Assembly: GCF_001675165.1 (NCBI RefSeq)
Contig: NZ_LROS01000019.1
Location: 1-62,174, forward strand
Source: Clostridium ragsdalei P11
GTDB taxonomy: Bacteria > Bacillota > Clostridia > Clostridiales > Clostridiaceae
Direction: 5' to 3'
Length of the DNA stretch: 62,174 bases
Part shown: positions 50,424-59,557 of the stretch, one piece after another
Position numbering within the stretch: the first letter of the stretch is position 1
Layout of the letters: each line of letters begins with the position of its first letter
Notes under the pieces: model-generated
The model's database searches: none
Told to the model about the DNA's origin: nothing
Seen by the model: the letters and a program-made list of their open reading frames with translations, nothing else
Position numbers and translations under genes: made by a program

Positions 50424-52508
50424 ATGGAACTTTTACTACAAAGCTTATTTGTTGATGTAGTCAATATGAGCCTTACAGCAAGTTATGTTATCTTATTTGT
50501 TCTTGCTGCCAGATTAATTTTAAAAAGAGCTCCTAAAATCTTTTCTTACGTCCTATGGATAGTTGTACTATTTCGTCTCATCTGTCCTTTTTCCTTTTCC
50601 TCTGCTTTCAGCTTTTTACAAGGAGCAAGTTTAGATTCAGGCAAAATGGAGTATATTTCTTCAAATATTGTAATGACTCCTCAACCACAGATTGATAGTG
50701 GAACAAAAATGGGAACTTCGTCCATTAACACCACTCTACCTGCTGCTATAAGTCATACCAGTGCCGATTCCATTCATATGGTTCTACTTGCCATCTCAGT
50801 TATTTGGTTTTTAGGTATACTTGTGCTAATTATTTACACTATAGTATCCTATGTGAGGTTGAATCATAAAGTTTATACTGCAGTACTTGTAAAAAATAAC
50901 ATATTTGAATGTGAAACTATTTTATCTCCCTTTGTACTTGGATTTATAAAACCTAAAATATATCTGCCTATAGGTCTTAACAAAGTAGAACAAAGCTATA
51001 TTCTAAAGCATGAGCAAATCCATATAAAAAGATATGATTATATGATAAAACTTATTGCCTTTTTAGCCTTGTGCCTTCACTGGTTCAATCCTCTTGTATG
51101 GCTTAGTTTTATGCTCATGAGTAAAGACATGGAAATGTCCTGTGACGAGCAAGTTCTAAAAGAACTAGGTACAGATATAAAAAAAGATTACAGTTCGTCC
51201 CTATTATCTATGTCAATAAATAATAGGACTGTAAAAGGAATCCCCACTGCCTTTGGAGAAAATAATACAAAAACAAGAATTAAGAATGTCCTTAATTACA
51301 AAAAACCTGTTTTTTGGGTACTTTTAACTGCAGTAATTGCTGTTATATGTATCAGCATTGGACTTATGAGCAATCCAAAAAATATTCAAAGCTCTCAAAA
51401 CAACTTTGCCACAAAAATATATAAATACCGAACTCCCTACACGGGGGATAACAGCAAAGTAGTTACTATAGTAAAAAATTTGCTTGTGCCAGAAATATTA
51501 ACCTATAAAAAAGTACAACTTTTTACAGATAAGGAGCCCTATACTATACAGATAACTTATGAAACCACCCGCCAAGCCAGACGATATTTTTTAACAAAAG
51601 ATAATCAAACTGTTTTTGATCAAAACGCTGCTTTAATTTTTGCTTTGATAGGTAACGTAAAACAAGTAAACTTCATCTTAAGTAATGACGGTGATTATGA
51701 TCAAACAATCCAGCGAACTAGAACTTGGGCAAATAGCACTATGACTAAAGATGTATATGGAATCTCTTCTACCCTTGAAGGATTCATTACTTTATACAAA
51801 AATATCATGAATAAATTTATAACATATAATTCTCTTCCTACTTTACTTGAAAGTGGTAAAAAAACAAATATTAAAAATATGAATAATGCTTCACAAACAT
51901 CCAATTATGATAAAGTAAAAGTAAATGACCAATTCTACTATATGTATAAAAAAGATGGAAAATATTATGTAGAAAAGCCTCACAAATTTATCAATGAACT
52001 CACAGAAGAAACATATAAAAAGATTTATACACTAACTGTCTACCAACACCGCTGTGAAAATATTAAACATGAACTACTTCTGGATTCAAGAAAATACTCC
52101 ATGCAAAATACGCTTAATGACAGTTGTATTCTTGATGTCGATGGCTGCATTAACTCTGGTGGTGAAATAGCAAATAAATTTGTCTCTGATGCTAAAAAGG
52201 GTAAAAAGTCATCTCTTAAAATTGTTCACCCCACAGGAGCTGGTTATACAACCTTTACCAAAATAATTTATGACGGTAAAAGCTATTATGGAGTTGAGTA
52301 TACTTTAATAAATTCATATGCAGGTAACCACAGCTGCTATTATGAATTTAACTATAAATATCTAAAAACATTTGACTTTTCAGGCTATAAATTTGCCTAT
52401 TTGTTGCAAGATAATGATGTAACATTTGGGAATATAGATAAAAGTATATCCTCGAAAAATTCCAATGACTGGATAGACTTTTACTCTCTTTTTTCTTTTG
52501 TAAAATAA
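50424..52508 (+). CDS. BlaR1/MecR1-type M56 membrane metalloprotease, without beta-lactam sensor domain
   Basis: A 694-residue protein. Four transmembrane helices lie around residues 15-33, 40-58, 118-142 and 208-230, with the Zn-protease motif HEQIH (196-200) and downstream ligand region DMEMSCDEQVL. A further helix follows at about 295-312. The extracellular C-terminal half is not a penicillin-binding/transpeptidase domain (no S-x-x-K with K-T-G set). It looks like a DUF4825-type domain (about 340-440) and a DUF4362-type domain (about 575-690). It presumably senses another signal and cleaves the BlaI-like repressor. Confidence 0.85.
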   Translation: MELLLQSLFVDVVNMSLTASYVILFVLAARLILKRAPKIFSYVLWIVVLFRLICPFSFSSAFSFLQGASLDSGKMEYISSNIVMTPQPQIDSGTKMGTSSINTTLPAAISHTSADSIHMVLLAISVIWFLGILVLIIYTIVSYVRLNHKVYTAVLVKNNIFECETILSPFVLGFIKPKIYLPIGLNKVEQSYILKHEQIHIKRYDYMIKLIAFLALCLHWFNPLVWLSFMLMSKDMEMSCDEQVLKELGTDIKKDYSSSLLSMSINNRTVKGIPTAFGENNTKTRIKNVLNYKKPVFWVLLTAVIAVICISIGLMSNPKNIQSSQNNFATKIYKYRTPYTGDNSKVVTIVKNLLVPEILTYKKVQLFTDKEPYTIQITYETTRQARRYFLTKDNQTVFDQNAALIFALIGNVKQVNFILSNDGDYDQTIQRTRTWANSTMTKDVYGISSTLEGFITLYKNIMNKFITYNSLPTLLESGKKTNIKNMNNASQTSNYDKVKVNDQFYYMYKKDGKYYVEKPHKFINELTEETYKKIYTLTVYQHRCENIKHELLLDSRKYSMQNTLNDSCILDVDGCINSGGEIANKFVSDAKKGKKSSLKIVHPTGAGYTTFTKIIYDGKSYYGVEYTLINSYAGNHSCYYEFNYKYLKTFDFSGYKFAYLLQDNDVTFGNIDKSISSKNSNDWIDFYSLFSFVK

Positions 52509-52513
52509 ATATA

Positions 52514-52547
52514 GGGTCGTTACACTAAAGTCTAATGTAACAACCCC
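52514..52547. terminator. Terminator between blaR1-like gene and DUF1097 gene
   Basis: GGGTCGTTACA (52514 on) pairs with TGTAACAACCC (to about 52546) with one mismatch. It lies between two convergent genes. Confidence 0.65.
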
Positions 52548-52558
52548 ATTATTTAACT

Positions 52559-53050
52559 TTAATTCTTTTTAAATGTTGTAAATTTAATACTCATCCACCC
52601 AAAAATCAATCCAATGAAATTTGCTCCTGTAATCCAAATTGCTGCATTAAGCAGAGCAGGCATTCCTTTAATTGTCATATATGCTCCTGCACCATAGCCT
52701 ATGAACATACATGAATAAGCATTAAATGACATAAGTGAAATATTCAAGGCAGGTATTTTTAGTGATATCATTAATAAAAATACTGTAATAAAAACTGAAA
52801 CTACCGTAGCTGCCATAGCTGGCATAAATCCCGTAAATACATTGATAAGGACAAATGCTAAAATTGCAAGTACTGATCCGGTAATCATCGGTGGTATTGC
52901 CTTTGCAATAAGGTCTGGAGTTGCCCCTAAAGTAAAGTACCATGCCCAGCCTATAAACAAAGCCCAAACAGGAACTTTTATATACATAAAGAGACATGAT
53001 ACTGCTGCTAAAATTGCTACCGATACATCTAATGCTTCAATTTTTTTCAT
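52559..53050 (-). CDS. DUF1097 small membrane protein
   Basis: A 163-residue protein with about five hydrophobic helices (VSVAILAAVSCLFMYI, AIPPMITGSVLAILAFVLI, AATVVSVFITVFLLMISL, SCMFIGYGAGAYM, AAIWITGANFIGLIFGW). It matches the DUF1097 type of inner-membrane protein, for which no function is established. It is the last gene of the biotin-carboxylase operon, 15 bases after the LamB/YcsF gene. A role in substrate uptake is a reasonable inference but unproven. Confidence 0.78.
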   Translation of the reverse strand: MKKIEALDVSVAILAAVSCLFMYIKVPVWALFIGWAWYFTLGATPDLIAKAIPPMITGSVLAILAFVLINVFTGFMPAMAATVVSVFITVFLLMISLKIPALNISLMSFNAYSCMFIGYGAGAYMTIKGMPALLNAAIWITGANFIGLIFGWMSIKFTTFKKN

Positions 53051-53064
53051 CTCTACTCCTCCTC

Positions 53065-53832
53065 CTATGTTTGTCCAAAGTATCCATTAAGGTTTGTAAC
53101 TGTTACACCACTGCTTTCTAATGATTTTTTAACTGCAGTTGCCACCTCAAAGGCATTAGGTGAATCACCATGAATACATACTGTGCATCCATCAACATCA
53201 ATTAGTTTTCCATCAATAGTATCGATCTTTTTCTCCTTTGCAACCTTAACGGCCCTATCAGCTACTTGCTGAGGTGAACGTGCTTTCTTAACTCTTTCAA
53301 GCATCCAGTTTCCATTTTCATCATAGCCAAGATCAATCAATACCTCTGGTGCTGTCTTTAAGCCTCTCTTTTCTGCACGTTTTAAAGCCTCGCATCCTGT
53401 ATGAAGCATGATATAAAGATCTTTATTATATTCTTCAATGGTATCGAGAAAAGTATCAATATATTTCTCCTGCTCACCAACCATACGGTATAATATTCCA
53501 TGAGGCTTTACATGCTGCATTTTAAGACCCTGCAATTTTAAAAATGCATCCATTGCTCCTAACTGGTATAACATGTCAGATCTAAGTTCTTCAACTGAAA
53601 TATCCATCTGTCTTCTTCCAAATCCTTGCCTATCAGGAAGGCCTATATGTGCACCTATTGCTACTCCATACTTTTTTGCCCATTTTATGGTACGTTCCAA
53701 AACAAGTGGATCACCGGCATGAAAGCATGTTGCAATATTTGCAGATGTTACATAAGGCATAAGTGCTTCATCGTCTCCAAGAACATAACGTCCGAAGCTT
53801 TCACCCATATCAACATTAATATCTATCTTCAT
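53065..53832 (-). CDS. LamB/YcsF family protein (PxpA-like lactam hydrolase subunit)
   Basis: A 255-residue TIM-barrel-like protein of the LamB/YcsF family. PxpA, the subunit of prokaryotic 5-oxoprolinase, belongs here; the fungal LamB founder is needed for lactam (2-pyrrolidinone) use. Motifs are IDINVDMGESFGR, SANIATCFHAGDP and GAHIGLPDRQGFGRR. Canonical PxpA has NIACGFHAGD and GAHPSYPD, so this is a divergent subgroup, consistent with a substrate other than 5-oxoproline. It lies in an operon with carboxyltransferase subunits and an aminotransferase. Confidence 0.88.
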   Translation of the reverse strand: MKIDINVDMGESFGRYVLGDDEALMPYVTSANIATCFHAGDPLVLERTIKWAKKYGVAIGAHIGLPDRQGFGRRQMDISVEELRSDMLYQLGAMDAFLKLQGLKMQHVKPHGILYRMVGEQEKYIDTFLDTIEEYNKDLYIMLHTGCEALKRAEKRGLKTAPEVLIDLGYDENGNWMLERVKKARSPQQVADRAVKVAKEKKIDTIDGKLIDVDGCTVCIHGDSPNAFEVATAVKKSLESSGVTVTNLNGYFGQT

Positions 53833-53847
53833 ACTGCTTCACCTCCA

Positions 53848-54066
53848 TTAAACTTCTAAAATAATCATAGGAGATCCTATATCCATTTCATCCCATTCAG
53901 CAACAAGAACTTTCTTTACTACCCCTGCTTTTTCTGTCTGGCAGCTCATTTCTGTTTTCATACAGTTAATAACTGCAAGCTCCTGTCCTTCTTCAACCTT
54001 GTCACCAACACTTACTACTACTCGAGCTACAAGCCCAGGCATATGTGCTTTTAATGTATATTCCAT
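53848..54066 (-). CDS. Biotin carboxyl carrier protein (stand-alone)
   Basis: A 72-residue biotinyl domain. The acceptor Lys37 is in VINCMKTEMSC; the usual motif is E-A-M-K-M, so the flanks are unusual (Cys before Met, Thr after Lys). The fold-repeat MPGLVARVVVSVGDKVEEGQ is typical. ATG 54066 follows GGAGGATAA. It lacks the long Pro/Ala linker of AccB, so it is a minimal carrier. It sits between LamB and the AHS2 subunit and would carry carboxybiotin between the biotin carboxylase (59558) and the carboxyltransferase. Confidence 0.87.
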   Translation of the reverse strand: MEYTLKAHMPGLVARVVVSVGDKVEEGQELAVINCMKTEMSCQTEKAGVVKKVLVAEWDEMDIGSPMIILEV

Positions 54067-54101
54067 AATTTTATCCTCCATTTTCTTATTTTTTGTTTTT
54101 A

Positions 54102-55085
54102 TTAACCAATCACTAAATCAACTGATTCAAACATTGCTTCTCTTTCTTTACGTGCTTTTATTGCATCTTCTACAGTAACCAGCTTAAGTTTTACTTTATC
54201 TCTTGCAGGTATCCCCTGGCCAATTTTCCAAAGGTCCGCATTAATAACATTTGCAACGCATACAAAACCACCTAATGTAGGTCCATCTGCAATAAGCAAA
54301 GAAGGGGTATTTCCAGTTACATTAACTGCGCCGCGCATATTGTAACCATGATCAACAATATTTGAAGGATGGCTTCCGCCTTTTCCACCATCCTCACGTG
54401 CCCAAAAATAATCTGGTACTTCTTGCAAACGATAAGCCGCTCTGTTTGCATTATGTGAGATTTTCATTGGTGTACTAAACAAATAATCCATTCCACTTTC
54501 CGTTACATAGTCAGGTACTGAATTAGGACCTGGAATAGTTCTTAATTCCCATTCATTCACGTATTCAGGTATATACTTAGGATTTAATTTTCTGCCAGCA
54601 ATTCCTGAAGCATCTTTTTTGTTCACCTTTATAACGTCATCTTTTGCAAGCTTGCGTCCTTCAAAACCACCATAGCTTCCAAAAAGACAAGTTGATTTAC
54701 TTCCAAGATATTCTGGGACATCAATTTCTCCTGCTATACACACATAAGTTCTGAAGCCAGCTTGTCCAAAGTGTGAAAATTTAAGTATATCACCTGCTTT
54801 AACTGCAATTGCTTCCCACATTGGTACAACACTTTCATTAATTGTAGGGCTCATGTCACTTCCTGTTATTGCAATAACTCCGTCTTCTACAATTTCAAAC
54901 TGGCAATAACCACCGGCAATTTCTAGAGCTGCATCACCTTTTTTATTTCCTAAAATTAAGTTTCCAAGCTGTAATGCAAGGTTGTCCATTGCACCTGCAG
55001 CAGCCATTCCAAGTCCCATGTATCCAAGTCTTCCTGGCCAATCTTCTACCAAAACTTCAATTCCACCGTTTATAACTTTAATCAT
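54102..55085 (-). CDS. Carboxyltransferase subunit, urea-carboxylase AHS2 / PxpC type
   Basis: A 327-residue protein with the cyclophilin-like AHS2 fold. Characteristic segments are VEDWPGRLGYMGLGMAAAGAMDN, NLILGNKKGDAALEIAGGYCQF and VPEYLGSKSTCLFGSYGGFEGR. The last follows the urea carboxylase pattern YLGS-R-S-T-F. PxpC/KipA proteins share the fold, so the name PxpC is possible. With the AHS1 subunit it should form the carboxyltransferase that moves CO2 from carboxybiotin to an amide nitrogen. It is 28 bases downstream of the AHS1 gene. Confidence 0.85.
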   Translation of the reverse strand: MIKVINGGIEVLVEDWPGRLGYMGLGMAAAGAMDNLALQLGNLILGNKKGDAALEIAGGYCQFEIVEDGVIAITGSDMSPTINESVVPMWEAIAVKAGDILKFSHFGQAGFRTYVCIAGEIDVPEYLGSKSTCLFGSYGGFEGRKLAKDDVIKVNKKDASGIAGRKLNPKYIPEYVNEWELRTIPGPNSVPDYVTESGMDYLFSTPMKISHNANRAAYRLQEVPDYFWAREDGGKGGSHPSNIVDHGYNMRGAVNVTGNTPSLLIADGPTLGGFVCVANVINADLWKIGQGIPARDKVKLKLVTVEDAIKARKEREAMFESVDLVIG

Positions 55086-55112
55086 ATTTTTACCTCCTTC
55101 TTATATTATTTA

Positions 55113-56096
55113 TTAGAGCTTAGGTGCTATTTTGGAGCCTTGTTCCTGGCGCTTCGCAAATTCTTTGGCACCTTTAACAACTTCTGGTTTTGCAAGGAAT
55201 TCCAGATAATCCTTAACAACAATCTCACTTTCCTTGATATCATATACGTAATCTGTTTTCTCATGAACATGATCATATATATCTAATATTTCTTTTTCTG
55301 AAACTTCTACAAATTTTATGCGATCCCCTGATGGACGATATAAAAATGGTCCGTCTTTAAATTGTGGATGTTTCATTGATAACTGGAATGTAGGAATAGT
55401 ACGTCCAAATAATTGATATCCACCACCAGTTGCTGTAGTGTAAGTAAATAGGCAAGCTCCACCAATACCAACTGCTCCTTCTGGAGTCCATATACGGGGA
55501 GGATTGTATTTTGGTACAATCATTTTGCACCTTGGATCCATTGGCCAGAAAAATCCACCACCCGGCCAGAAACCGCATCCGCTGTTATACCAATAAGTAT
55601 CTAATAACATATGTTTAATATCATCTACAGTGCATCCATTACATAGGGCCATATAATCAAGATTATATCCATCCTTGCAGTTTGGTGCATCAGGACGAAT
55701 CTGTTTTAAATACATTTCAACTGCCTTTTTAGTCTGGCTATCCTCAAAAGCAATTGGTAATGTAATGATTCTTGAATCAATTACCATATCATCAACACCA
55801 GCAATAGATTCTTCTGCATCTTTAATTTTGTCAATAAGTTCTTGTGGGGAAATAATGGTAGGATCAAAATGTATCATATTTGCTCTTAAACTTGGCAATG
55901 TCTCAATTAATCCCTTGATATTCATTTTCTTAACCTTTGAATCTACTGCCAGAATTCTAAAGGAATCCAACAGTTCCACCCTCTGTTCATAACCATATTC
56001 TACTTGAATAAAGCCATCACCTGCCTGACGGAATAATATTTCAATTCTGTCGCCTTTAGCAGGAAGAGTATCAATAATAACATCATACTTGCTCAT
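55113..56096 (-). CDS. Carboxyltransferase subunit, urea-carboxylase AHS1 type
   Basis: A 327-residue protein. The N-terminal subdomain LFRQAGDGFIQVEYGY and the core VPKYNPPRIWTPEGAVGIGG, then GGGYQLFGRTIP, match the urea carboxylase carboxyltransferase (KYNPARTWTPENAVGIGGAY in that family, by recall) much better than PxpB/KipI proteins, which are about 100 residues shorter and carry PR-x-x-VPAGSV. ATG 56096 is preceded by GGGAGGAAA; the frame is open to 56135. Partner of the AHS2 gene; a free-standing split version of a normally fused enzyme. Confidence 0.86.
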   Translation of the reverse strand: MSKYDVIIDTLPAKGDRIEILFRQAGDGFIQVEYGYEQRVELLDSFRILAVDSKVKKMNIKGLIETLPSLRANMIHFDPTIISPQELIDKIKDAEESIAGVDDMVIDSRIITLPIAFEDSQTKKAVEMYLKQIRPDAPNCKDGYNLDYMALCNGCTVDDIKHMLLDTYWYNSGCGFWPGGGFFWPMDPRCKMIVPKYNPPRIWTPEGAVGIGGACLFTYTTATGGGYQLFGRTIPTFQLSMKHPQFKDGPFLYRPSGDRIKFVEVSEKEILDIYDHVHEKTDYVYDIKESEIVVKDYLEFLAKPEVVKGAKEFAKRQEQGSKIAPKL

Positions 56097-56162
56097 ACTT
56101 TTTCCTCCCTTTTTACATTTAATTATTTGATTCAATTGTGTAATTTATAACAGAAAAGTAAC

Positions 56163-57521
56163 TTACTTTTGTATACACTTACAAATTGCCTTTTCAAAAA
56201 TATCTAATCCTGCTTCAAGCTGCCTATCTGTAATTACAAGTGGTGCTAAAAAGCGGATAACATTTCCATAAACACCTGAGTTTTCAATCATAAGTCCATT
56301 TTGGGCTGCTTCTTGAATAACTGCTGATACAATTTCAGGATTTGGATCTTTCTTTTCTTTATTTTTTATAAATTCTATTCCAACCATTCCGCCTAGTCCT
56401 CTTACATCTCCAACAATCCCATACTTTTCTTTCCATTCCATATAGCGTTTCATTACTTTCTTACCTATTTCCATAGAACGGTCAGCCAAATTATCTCTTT
56501 CCATAATTTCTATCACCTTTAATGCTGCTGCACATGCTACTGGATTTCCACAGAAGGTGCCTCCAATCGTTCCAGATCTTACTGCCTCCATAATCTCTTC
56601 CCTTGCTGTTATTGCACTTAATGGCATACCAGCTGCAATAGATTTTGCAGTTGTTATTATATCTGGAGCTGCTCCTACTTCCTTCCAATATTCAGAAGCA
56701 AACATTTTACCCGTACGGCAGAACCCACATTGTACCTCATCTGCAACAAGCACTATACCATATTCATCACAAATAGTCCTTACTGCTTTAACCCATTCAA
56801 TTGGAGCTGGAATAAATCCGCCTTCACCCTGAAGTGGTTCTACTACTATAGCTGCTACGTACTCCGGTGGTGAAGCTTGATCAAATACTTTTTTAATACT
56901 TTCTATATAATAATTAATGGTTTCACTCTCTGGCATTCCTTCAGGTTTTCTATATAAATATGGGAATTCTGCACGGTATACACCGTCTGGAAAAGGTCCC
57001 ATTCCATAGGCATAAGATTTTTTCGACGTCATTGCCATGGTCATAACTGTACGTCCATGAAATGCTCCTGAAAATACAATTATATTGGGTCTATTTGTAA
57101 AAGCTTTTGCTATTTTTACTGCATTTTCATCAGCCTCTGCTCCACTATTTGCGAAAAACGTTTTTTTCTTATTTCCCTTTACAGGAACAATGGAGTTCAT
57201 TTTCTCTGCTAGCTTAACATATCCTTCGTGTGTAACAATATTAAACATACCGTGGAAATATTTTTCTGACTGTTCTTTCACAGCTTCAACCACTTCTGGA
57301 TGGGAAAATCCAACGTTTAGTACGCCTACCCCACCAGTCCAGTCAAGAAAATAATTTTCATCAACATCCTCAATCACCGCACCTTCTGCCCTTTTTATTA
57401 CAACAGGATATACACATTTAATTGCAGATGGTACTGCATCTTCTCTTCTTCGTATTACTTCTTCTGCTTTCGGTCCAGGGACTTTATCAGTTATTATTTT
57501 AGGTAATTGTTCCTTCAACAT
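56163..57521 (-). CDS. Class III omega-aminotransferase (4-aminobutyrate type)
   Basis: A 452-residue PLP enzyme. PLP contacts are NSGAEADENAVKIA, Asp261 (VADEVQCGFCRTG) and Lys293 (TTAKSIAAGMP). The sequence type is GabT/acetylornithine-like, acting on terminal amino groups of 4-aminobutyrate, 5-aminovalerate or similar. RBS AAGGAGGTC lies before the ATG. It leads the operon with the split carboxylase, so it would remove nitrogen from the omega-amino acid produced by opening a lactam ring. Confidence 0.9.
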   Translation of the reverse strand: MLKEQLPKIITDKVPGPKAEEVIRRREDAVPSAIKCVYPVVIKRAEGAVIEDVDENYFLDWTGGVGVLNVGFSHPEVVEAVKEQSEKYFHGMFNIVTHEGYVKLAEKMNSIVPVKGNKKKTFFANSGAEADENAVKIAKAFTNRPNIIVFSGAFHGRTVMTMAMTSKKSYAYGMGPFPDGVYRAEFPYLYRKPEGMPESETINYYIESIKKVFDQASPPEYVAAIVVEPLQGEGGFIPAPIEWVKAVRTICDEYGIVLVADEVQCGFCRTGKMFASEYWKEVGAAPDIITTAKSIAAGMPLSAITAREEIMEAVRSGTIGGTFCGNPVACAAALKVIEIMERDNLADRSMEIGKKVMKRYMEWKEKYGIVGDVRGLGGMVGIEFIKNKEKKDPNPEIVSAVIQEAAQNGLMIENSGVYGNVIRFLAPLVITDRQLEAGLDIFEKAICKCIQK

Positions 57522-58124
57522 TTTTAGACCTCCTTAAATCGGTAATTAATTTTTTAAACATGGCATTTTGTATTTAATTATTTTATTATTAAATTATCAA
57601 TTTCAAATCATGTAAACTGTTACAATTTTTTATGGCTATTTTTGCAAGAACTAAATTTGTAAAATTCAAATTAAAAATTAAAAGTATAATATTCACTTCT
57701 TTTTCATCAATATTGAATAATTAAATACTACAATATTTCATTTTGTATAACAATAGCATATGAACACAAACTTTATTTGTCTAATTTGTGCTGAATATAC
57801 ATAAGGCGCATGTATAAAGCTTTCCCATATCTCTTTTTCTTTGATCTCGTGTATTTTTTAAATAAAATATTATAAATGGCATGATAAATTATTAAAAAAA
57901 CTAAATAACTATTTATGATTTGCTAATTTTATAAGGATATATTTGCGAATTATTGTTAGTTTTAATTATTATATGCCTAGTAAATTACTTTTTGGAGAAA
58001 TATTCCACTAGAAATGTTCATTTTAACCTAATGTTTATCTTATATGACTTTTGCAATAAAATAATAAGAACTATCTCATCTATATTTTAATATTGATAAG
58101 ATAGTTCTATATTTTATCATGCGC
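57522..58124. other. 603-base AT-rich region upstream of the carboxylase operon
   Basis: No gene. It should contain the operon promoter. A CACAAA...TTTGTG inverted repeat lies near 57768-57793 (CACAAACTTTATTTGTCTAA then TTTGTG), and a similar TTTGTG lies in the divergent region at about 59375; these are possible PucR sites but weakly supported. The terminator of the downstream-lying pucR gene is at 58067-58108. Confidence 0.45.
58067..58108 (-). terminator. Terminator of the pucR-like gene
   Basis: AGAACTATCT (58067-58076) pairs with AGATAGTTCT (58099-58108), 17 bases or so past the stop of the minus-strand regulator. Confidence 0.75.
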
Positions 58125-59276
58125 TTACAATCTCATATATTCTTTAATATAAAAGGCCATCTTTAAATTAAACTTATCCTCCGTTGAGGTTAAATCTTTT
58201 TTTAACAGGTAATGTATTTTCTTTATGCGGTAATTGATGGTATTACGATGGTTATATAGGAAATTTGCAGTTTCCTGAATGCTGCCATCAAAATCCAAAT
58301 ATACTTTCAGGGTTTTTAGCAGTTGGGTGTTATTCTTCCTATCATAATCTATTATGGGATCAAGCATCTCAAAATATATATTTCGTAGTAATTCTTTGTT
58401 AGATACGGAACTCAGTATGCGAAATATACCAAGGTCATCAAAATACACACAGTCCTTATTCGAAGCTTTAGCTGCTTTCAAAGCATAGGAAGCAGTAGAG
58501 TAGCTAAAATAAAGTTTTGATAATGAAGAAACTTTTTCGCCTATTCCTATTTGAGGTCTTAATACTGATGAGTTTGAAGTTATTTCATTATCAACTATTT
58601 CAAAATAGTTTTTCATAAGATTATTTAGCAATTTTTTTGGGCATTCCTGCAGAATCAAAATATAATAGTTATTTTTTAAAAATATGTGATATTTTATCGA
58701 CAAAAGATTAATACAATTTTGTAATTTCAGCGGCGAATTAATATTAGTTATTTTAGCTGCATAATAAGAAGATTCTGTAGGATAGCCATTTGAATTTAAA
58801 AGAGGAATATAATTTTTAACATTTTGTGAATCGAATATTACATTGTAAAACAGCTTAGACAAAGTATTTTCTAGGTACTTATCCATAAATATCTTATTAC
58901 AATAATCCTGCATAATATCAGAAATATGTATTTCCCAAGGCATTACAAAAAGAGGAAAATTTTCTGAATTACACAGTTCAATAACTTCTCTAGAAATATC
59001 CTTAATAAGAATATATTTATCAGTATTTATTAACAAACCGCTGCATTTTCGGTAAATTAATTCTCTAATTAATTCATAAAGCCAGCTTATTTTTGTTCCA
59101 GCTGACAAACCAGTAGTAATAACTAATTCATTTCCTCTTAGAAAATCTGCATTTTCTATATCTTCAGCAAGGTACACCCAGGTTATATCATTTATGAGGC
59201 CTTTTTCCCCTGCCATTAACCTGATCTTATATATTTCTTTTGAAGATGAATAAAATTCAGATAAAAGATAACTCAT
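58125..59276 (-). CDS. PucR-family regulator of the carboxylase locus
   Basis: A 383-residue regulator. The N-terminal PucR domain (residues 10-125) includes GLINDITWVYLAEDIENADF and FPLFVMPWEI. The C-terminal HTH_30 domain is FDGSIQETANFLYNHRNTINYRIKKI. PucR-type proteins control purine, allantoin, GABA and proline pathways as activators that respond to the substrate or intermediate. It lies between the operon and the divergent biotin carboxylase gene, so it very probably controls both. RBS AAAGGGAG precedes the ATG. Confidence 0.85.
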   Translation of the reverse strand: MSYLLSEFYSSSKEIYKIRLMAGEKGLINDITWVYLAEDIENADFLRGNELVITTGLSAGTKISWLYELIRELIYRKCSGLLINTDKYILIKDISREVIELCNSENFPLFVMPWEIHISDIMQDYCNKIFMDKYLENTLSKLFYNVIFDSQNVKNYIPLLNSNGYPTESSYYAAKITNINSPLKLQNCINLLSIKYHIFLKNNYYILILQECPKKLLNNLMKNYFEIVDNEITSNSSVLRPQIGIGEKVSSLSKLYFSYSTASYALKAAKASNKDCVYFDDLGIFRILSSVSNKELLRNIYFEMLDPIIDYDRKNNTQLLKTLKVYLDFDGSIQETANFLYNHRNTINYRIKKIHYLLKKDLTSTEDKFNLKMAFYIKEYMRL

Positions 59277-59391
59277 ATTTTGACTCCCTTTTACAATTTT
59301 AAATTGATTTTTTAATAGTATATCATAAATTTTTTTATTTGTTTTGTACTCACAGCATAAAAAAATTAGGAAAATTTGTGTTTGTTTACTG

Positions 59392-59420
59392 TTGTCATAA
59401 AATTTAAAATATGCTATAGT
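59392..59420 (+). promoter_or_regulatory. Promoter of the biotin carboxylase fusion gene
   Basis: TTGTCA (59392-59397), a 17-base spacer, and TATAGT (59415-59420). The predicted start (about 59427) coincides with the base of a strong hairpin, leaving no room for a leader peptide before it. Confidence 0.65.
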
Positions 59421-59427
59421 TTAATCT

Positions 59428-59484
59428 AACAAGGACATGGCAATGTATCTGTTATAGTTATTTTTGCCATGTCCTTGTTTTTTA
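59428..59484 (+). terminator. Leader terminator (attenuator) ahead of the biotin carboxylase gene
   Basis: AACAAGGACATGGCAA (59428-59443) is exactly complementary to 59464-59479 and is followed by TTTTTA, a textbook intrinsic terminator about 75 bases before the start codon. No plus-strand gene lies upstream, so it must act on the leader of the biotin carboxylase transcript, or end a short RNA of about 55 nt. Confidence 0.75.
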
Positions 59485-59557
59485 TCTGCATAATTGTAAA
59501 CGGCTATTATAGAACTGAATCAATAAAAACAATAATTTATTGAAAAGGAGTACTAAT

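Noticed and set aside
53065-56096. Ordinary PxpABC 5-oxoprolinase
   Set aside because: The AHS1 subunit is too long and has urea-carboxylase motifs, and biotin carrier and biotin carboxylase genes are present, which PxpABC does not need.
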